Below, one piece after another: positions 62,349-64,000 of a stretch of DNA of 64,000 nucleotides. The stretch spans positions 8,009,501 through 8,073,500 of the forward strand of contig NZ_CP024985.1 of the NCBI RefSeq assembly GCF_002803845.1. The letters are read 5' to 3'. Within the stretch, counting starts at the first letter, position 1; the number at the start of each line of letters is the position of its first letter. The notes beneath the pieces were generated by a model that was given only the letters and a program-made list of their open reading frames with translations, had not been told where the DNA came from and searched no databases. A program made the position numbers and the translations under genes. The DNA comes from Streptomyces lavendulae subsp. lavendulae. Its GTDB lineage: Bacteria > Actinomycetota > Actinomycetes > Streptomycetales > Streptomycetaceae.

Positions 62349-62937
62349 TTGACCCGGACCGGCCGGACCGTCGTCGTCACCGGTGCCTCCAGCGGTCTCG
62401 GCGCCGTCACCGCCAGGGAGCTGGCGAGGGCCGGGGCACACGTGGTCCTCGCCGTCCGCGACACGGCGCGGGGCGAACGCCTCGCGGCCACCCTGACCGG
62501 CAGCGTCGAGGTCCGTCCCCTCGACCTGGCCGACCTGTCCTCCGTCCGGGCCTTCGCCGCCGGCTGGGACCGTCCTCTCGACGTCCTCGTCAACAACGCC
62601 GGAGTCATGGCGATCCCCGAGGCCCGTACGGCCGACGGCTTCGAGATGCAGCTCGGCACCAACCACCTCGGGCCCTTCGCCCTGACGAACCTGCTGCTCC
62701 CGTACCTCACCGACCGCGTCGTCACCGTGGCCTCGAACGCCCACCGCGGGCCGGGCGTGGACATCGACTTCGACGACATCAACTCCCAGCGCGCGTACCG
62801 GCCCCGACGGCCGCGGCGAGCTGCGCGGTCACCCCGGCCCCGCCCGGCGCAGCCCCCACGCCGAGGACGACCTGAGGGCCTCCAGGCTGTGGGACCGCTC
62901 CGAACGGCTCACCGGGGTCCGCTTCCGGCGTGTATGA
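62349..62937 (+). pseudogene. SDR pseudogene with internal deletion
   Basis: The 5' part is a good SDR: VVVTGASSGLGAVTARELA, LDVLVNNAGVMAIPEARTA, NHLGPFALTNLLLPYL and VVTVASNAHRG. At about 62793 (SQRAYR) the expected catalytic YxxxK region and about 130 residues are missing. The sequence continues, in another frame, with a family C-terminus (PDGRGELRGHPGPARRSP, WDRSERLTGVRF) ending at 62937. The internal deletion removed the active site, so the protein cannot be a functional SDR. It follows the glycosyltransferase in the same direction. Confidence 0.8.
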
Positions 62938-63044
62938 ATATTTCGTGAACGGCCCAACCGTGAACCCGGTTTGATCATCTTCTCGGCCGAGTCCGACACC
63001 GCCCCCGAGGTGACGGCTCGCGATCGAGGAGGTCCGCACCCCCC

Positions 63045-64000
63045 ATGAGGCTGCCCCGCAAACACCGCGCGGACGGCACCGGTAGTACGGATGACACCGG
63101 AAGCCCCCAGCAGACGGAAGGCCGCAAGCGCGCACGGCGCCCTGCGGGCCGGGCGAAGAGCCGCAGGAGAGCCGCCCGCAAGGCGCGCCGCCGCCTCATC
63201 GACTTCCCCAGACGCGGCAGACGGGGCTGGCGGCGCTGGACACCCTCCTGGAAACTGACCTCCGGCTTCTTCCTGCTCTTCGTCGCCGCCCTCGCCGGCC
63301 TCTTCACCGCCGTCTACATACAGGTCGAGATCCCGGACGCACACGACTCCGCGCGCCGGCAGGCCACCGTCTACTACTGGGCGGACGGCAGCCGGATGGT
63401 GAGCGTCGGCGATGTGAACCGGCAGGACGTGAAGCTCGCCGAGGTGCCCGAATCCGTCCAGCGGGCCGTCATCGCGGCGGAGAACGCGGACTTCTACAGC
63501 GACTCGGGCGTCTCGCTGACGGGCATCGGCCGCGCCGCCGTCAACATCGTCAAGGGCGAGGAGACCCAGGGAGGTTCGACGCTCACCCAGCAGTACGTGA
63601 AGAACACCTACCTGAGCCAGGACCAGACCGTCGAGCGAAAGATCAAGGAGCTCTTCCTCTCCCTGAAGGTCAGCAACCGGCGGCCCAAGGCGGAGATCCT
63701 TGAGGGGTACCTCAACACGTCCTGGTTCGGCCGCGACGCGTACGGCGTCCAGGCGGCCTCGTACGCGTACTACGGCATCCCCGCCAAGGAGCTGAACCCC
63801 GGTCAGGGCGCCCTGCTGGCCGCGGTCCTCAAAGGCGCGGAGAGCTTCGACCCCTCCCTGAGCGCCGAGAACCGCCAACGGGCCGAGGACCGCTGGAGCT
63901 GGATCCTGGACCGTCAGGTCGCCACGGGGTCGATGAGCGCCGAGGAACGCGCGAAGTACACCCGCTTCCCCGAGCCGAAGTCCCCCGTCAAGCCGACCAG
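63045..64000 (+). CDS. Class A penicillin-binding protein (GT51 transglycosylase), 3' end outside window
   Basis: From ATG 63045 (GAGGAGG upstream) the frame is open to the edge. A long basic cytoplasmic tail (RKRARRPAGRAKSRRRAARK) leads into a membrane anchor (LTSGFFLLFVAALAGLFTAV). The GT51 domain has VIAAENADFYSDSGVSL, whose first Glu is catalytic, GGSTLTQQYVKNTYL, the second-motif ERKIKELFLSLKV and EILEGYLNTSWFG. The transpeptidase domain must follow beyond 64000. It polymerises lipid II outside the membrane. Confidence 0.93.
   Translation, partial: MRLPRKHRADGTGSTDDTGSPQQTEGRKRARRPAGRAKSRRRAARKARRRLIDFPRRGRRGWRRWTPSWKLTSGFFLLFVAALAGLFTAVYIQVEIPDAHDSARRQATVYYWADGSRMVSVGDVNRQDVKLAEVPESVQRAVIAAENADFYSDSGVSLTGIGRAAVNIVKGEETQGGSTLTQQYVKNTYLSQDQTVERKIKELFLSLKVSNRRPKAEILEGYLNTSWFGRDAYGVQAASYAYYGIPAKELNPGQGALLAAVLKGAESFDPSLSAENRQRAEDRWSWILDRQVATGSMSAEERAKYTRFPEPKSPVKPT

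Overview
The window is a piece of a Streptomyces chromosome or of a very close relative. The evidence is very high GC content, strong third-position GC bias, GTG and TTG starts with GGAGG-type ribosome sites, ATGA/GTGA overlaps, a TTA (bldA-type) leucine codon, and a gene content of two-component systems, MarR/TetR/MerR/WYL regulators, secreted hydrolases and a subtilisin-inhibitor-like protein. I see no transposase, insertion sequence, rRNA operon or CRISPR array.

Layout. 1-9 kb: an MMPL exporter with a divergent MarR regulator and a shared operator, a ClC channel, an LLM flavin monooxygenase/FMN reductase operon, a four-EF-hand protein and a receiver-like/thioredoxin-reductase-like flavoprotein. 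9-18 kb: seven co-oriented genes that look like one specialised-metabolism unit (P450, NTF2-like protein, ATPase regulator, MFS exporter, SRPBCC protein, carotenoid-cleavage-type oxygenase and an alpha/beta-hydrolase-fold protein that has lost its catalytic triad). 18-22 kb: small secreted proteins, including an SSI-type protease inhibitor with an early TTA codon, and a membrane PP2C phosphatase. 22-28 kb: the decayed remains of an extracellular contractile injection system (eCIS): a DUF4255/baseplate chimera, a broken tail protein, a split zinc-ribbon/discoidin protein, an intact LuxR regulator and a broken LAL regulator. 28-37 kb: a hydrolase, a manganese-type riboswitch with a cation antiporter, an MFS/MocR pair, a secreted M9 collagenase and an endolysin-like protein. 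37-42 kb: two 164-bp direct repeats, each containing a 90-nt class II tRNA-like gene, bracket two small secreted proteins and a two-component system. 42-64 kb: mostly small regulator-plus-enzyme modules (TetR/FAD monooxygenase, SDR/TetR, NarL two-component system, SDR/WYL, MerR/glycosyltransferase), secreted polysaccharide-active proteins, a pseudogene SDR and the start of a class A penicillin-binding protein.

The most unusual items are the paired tRNA-like genes, whose only internal differences fall in the anticodon arm and change the anticodon triplet; the P450/carotenoid-oxygenase cluster with its triad-less hydrolase; and the deletion-scarred eCIS locus. All functional assignments come from reading motifs and gene order, without database searches.
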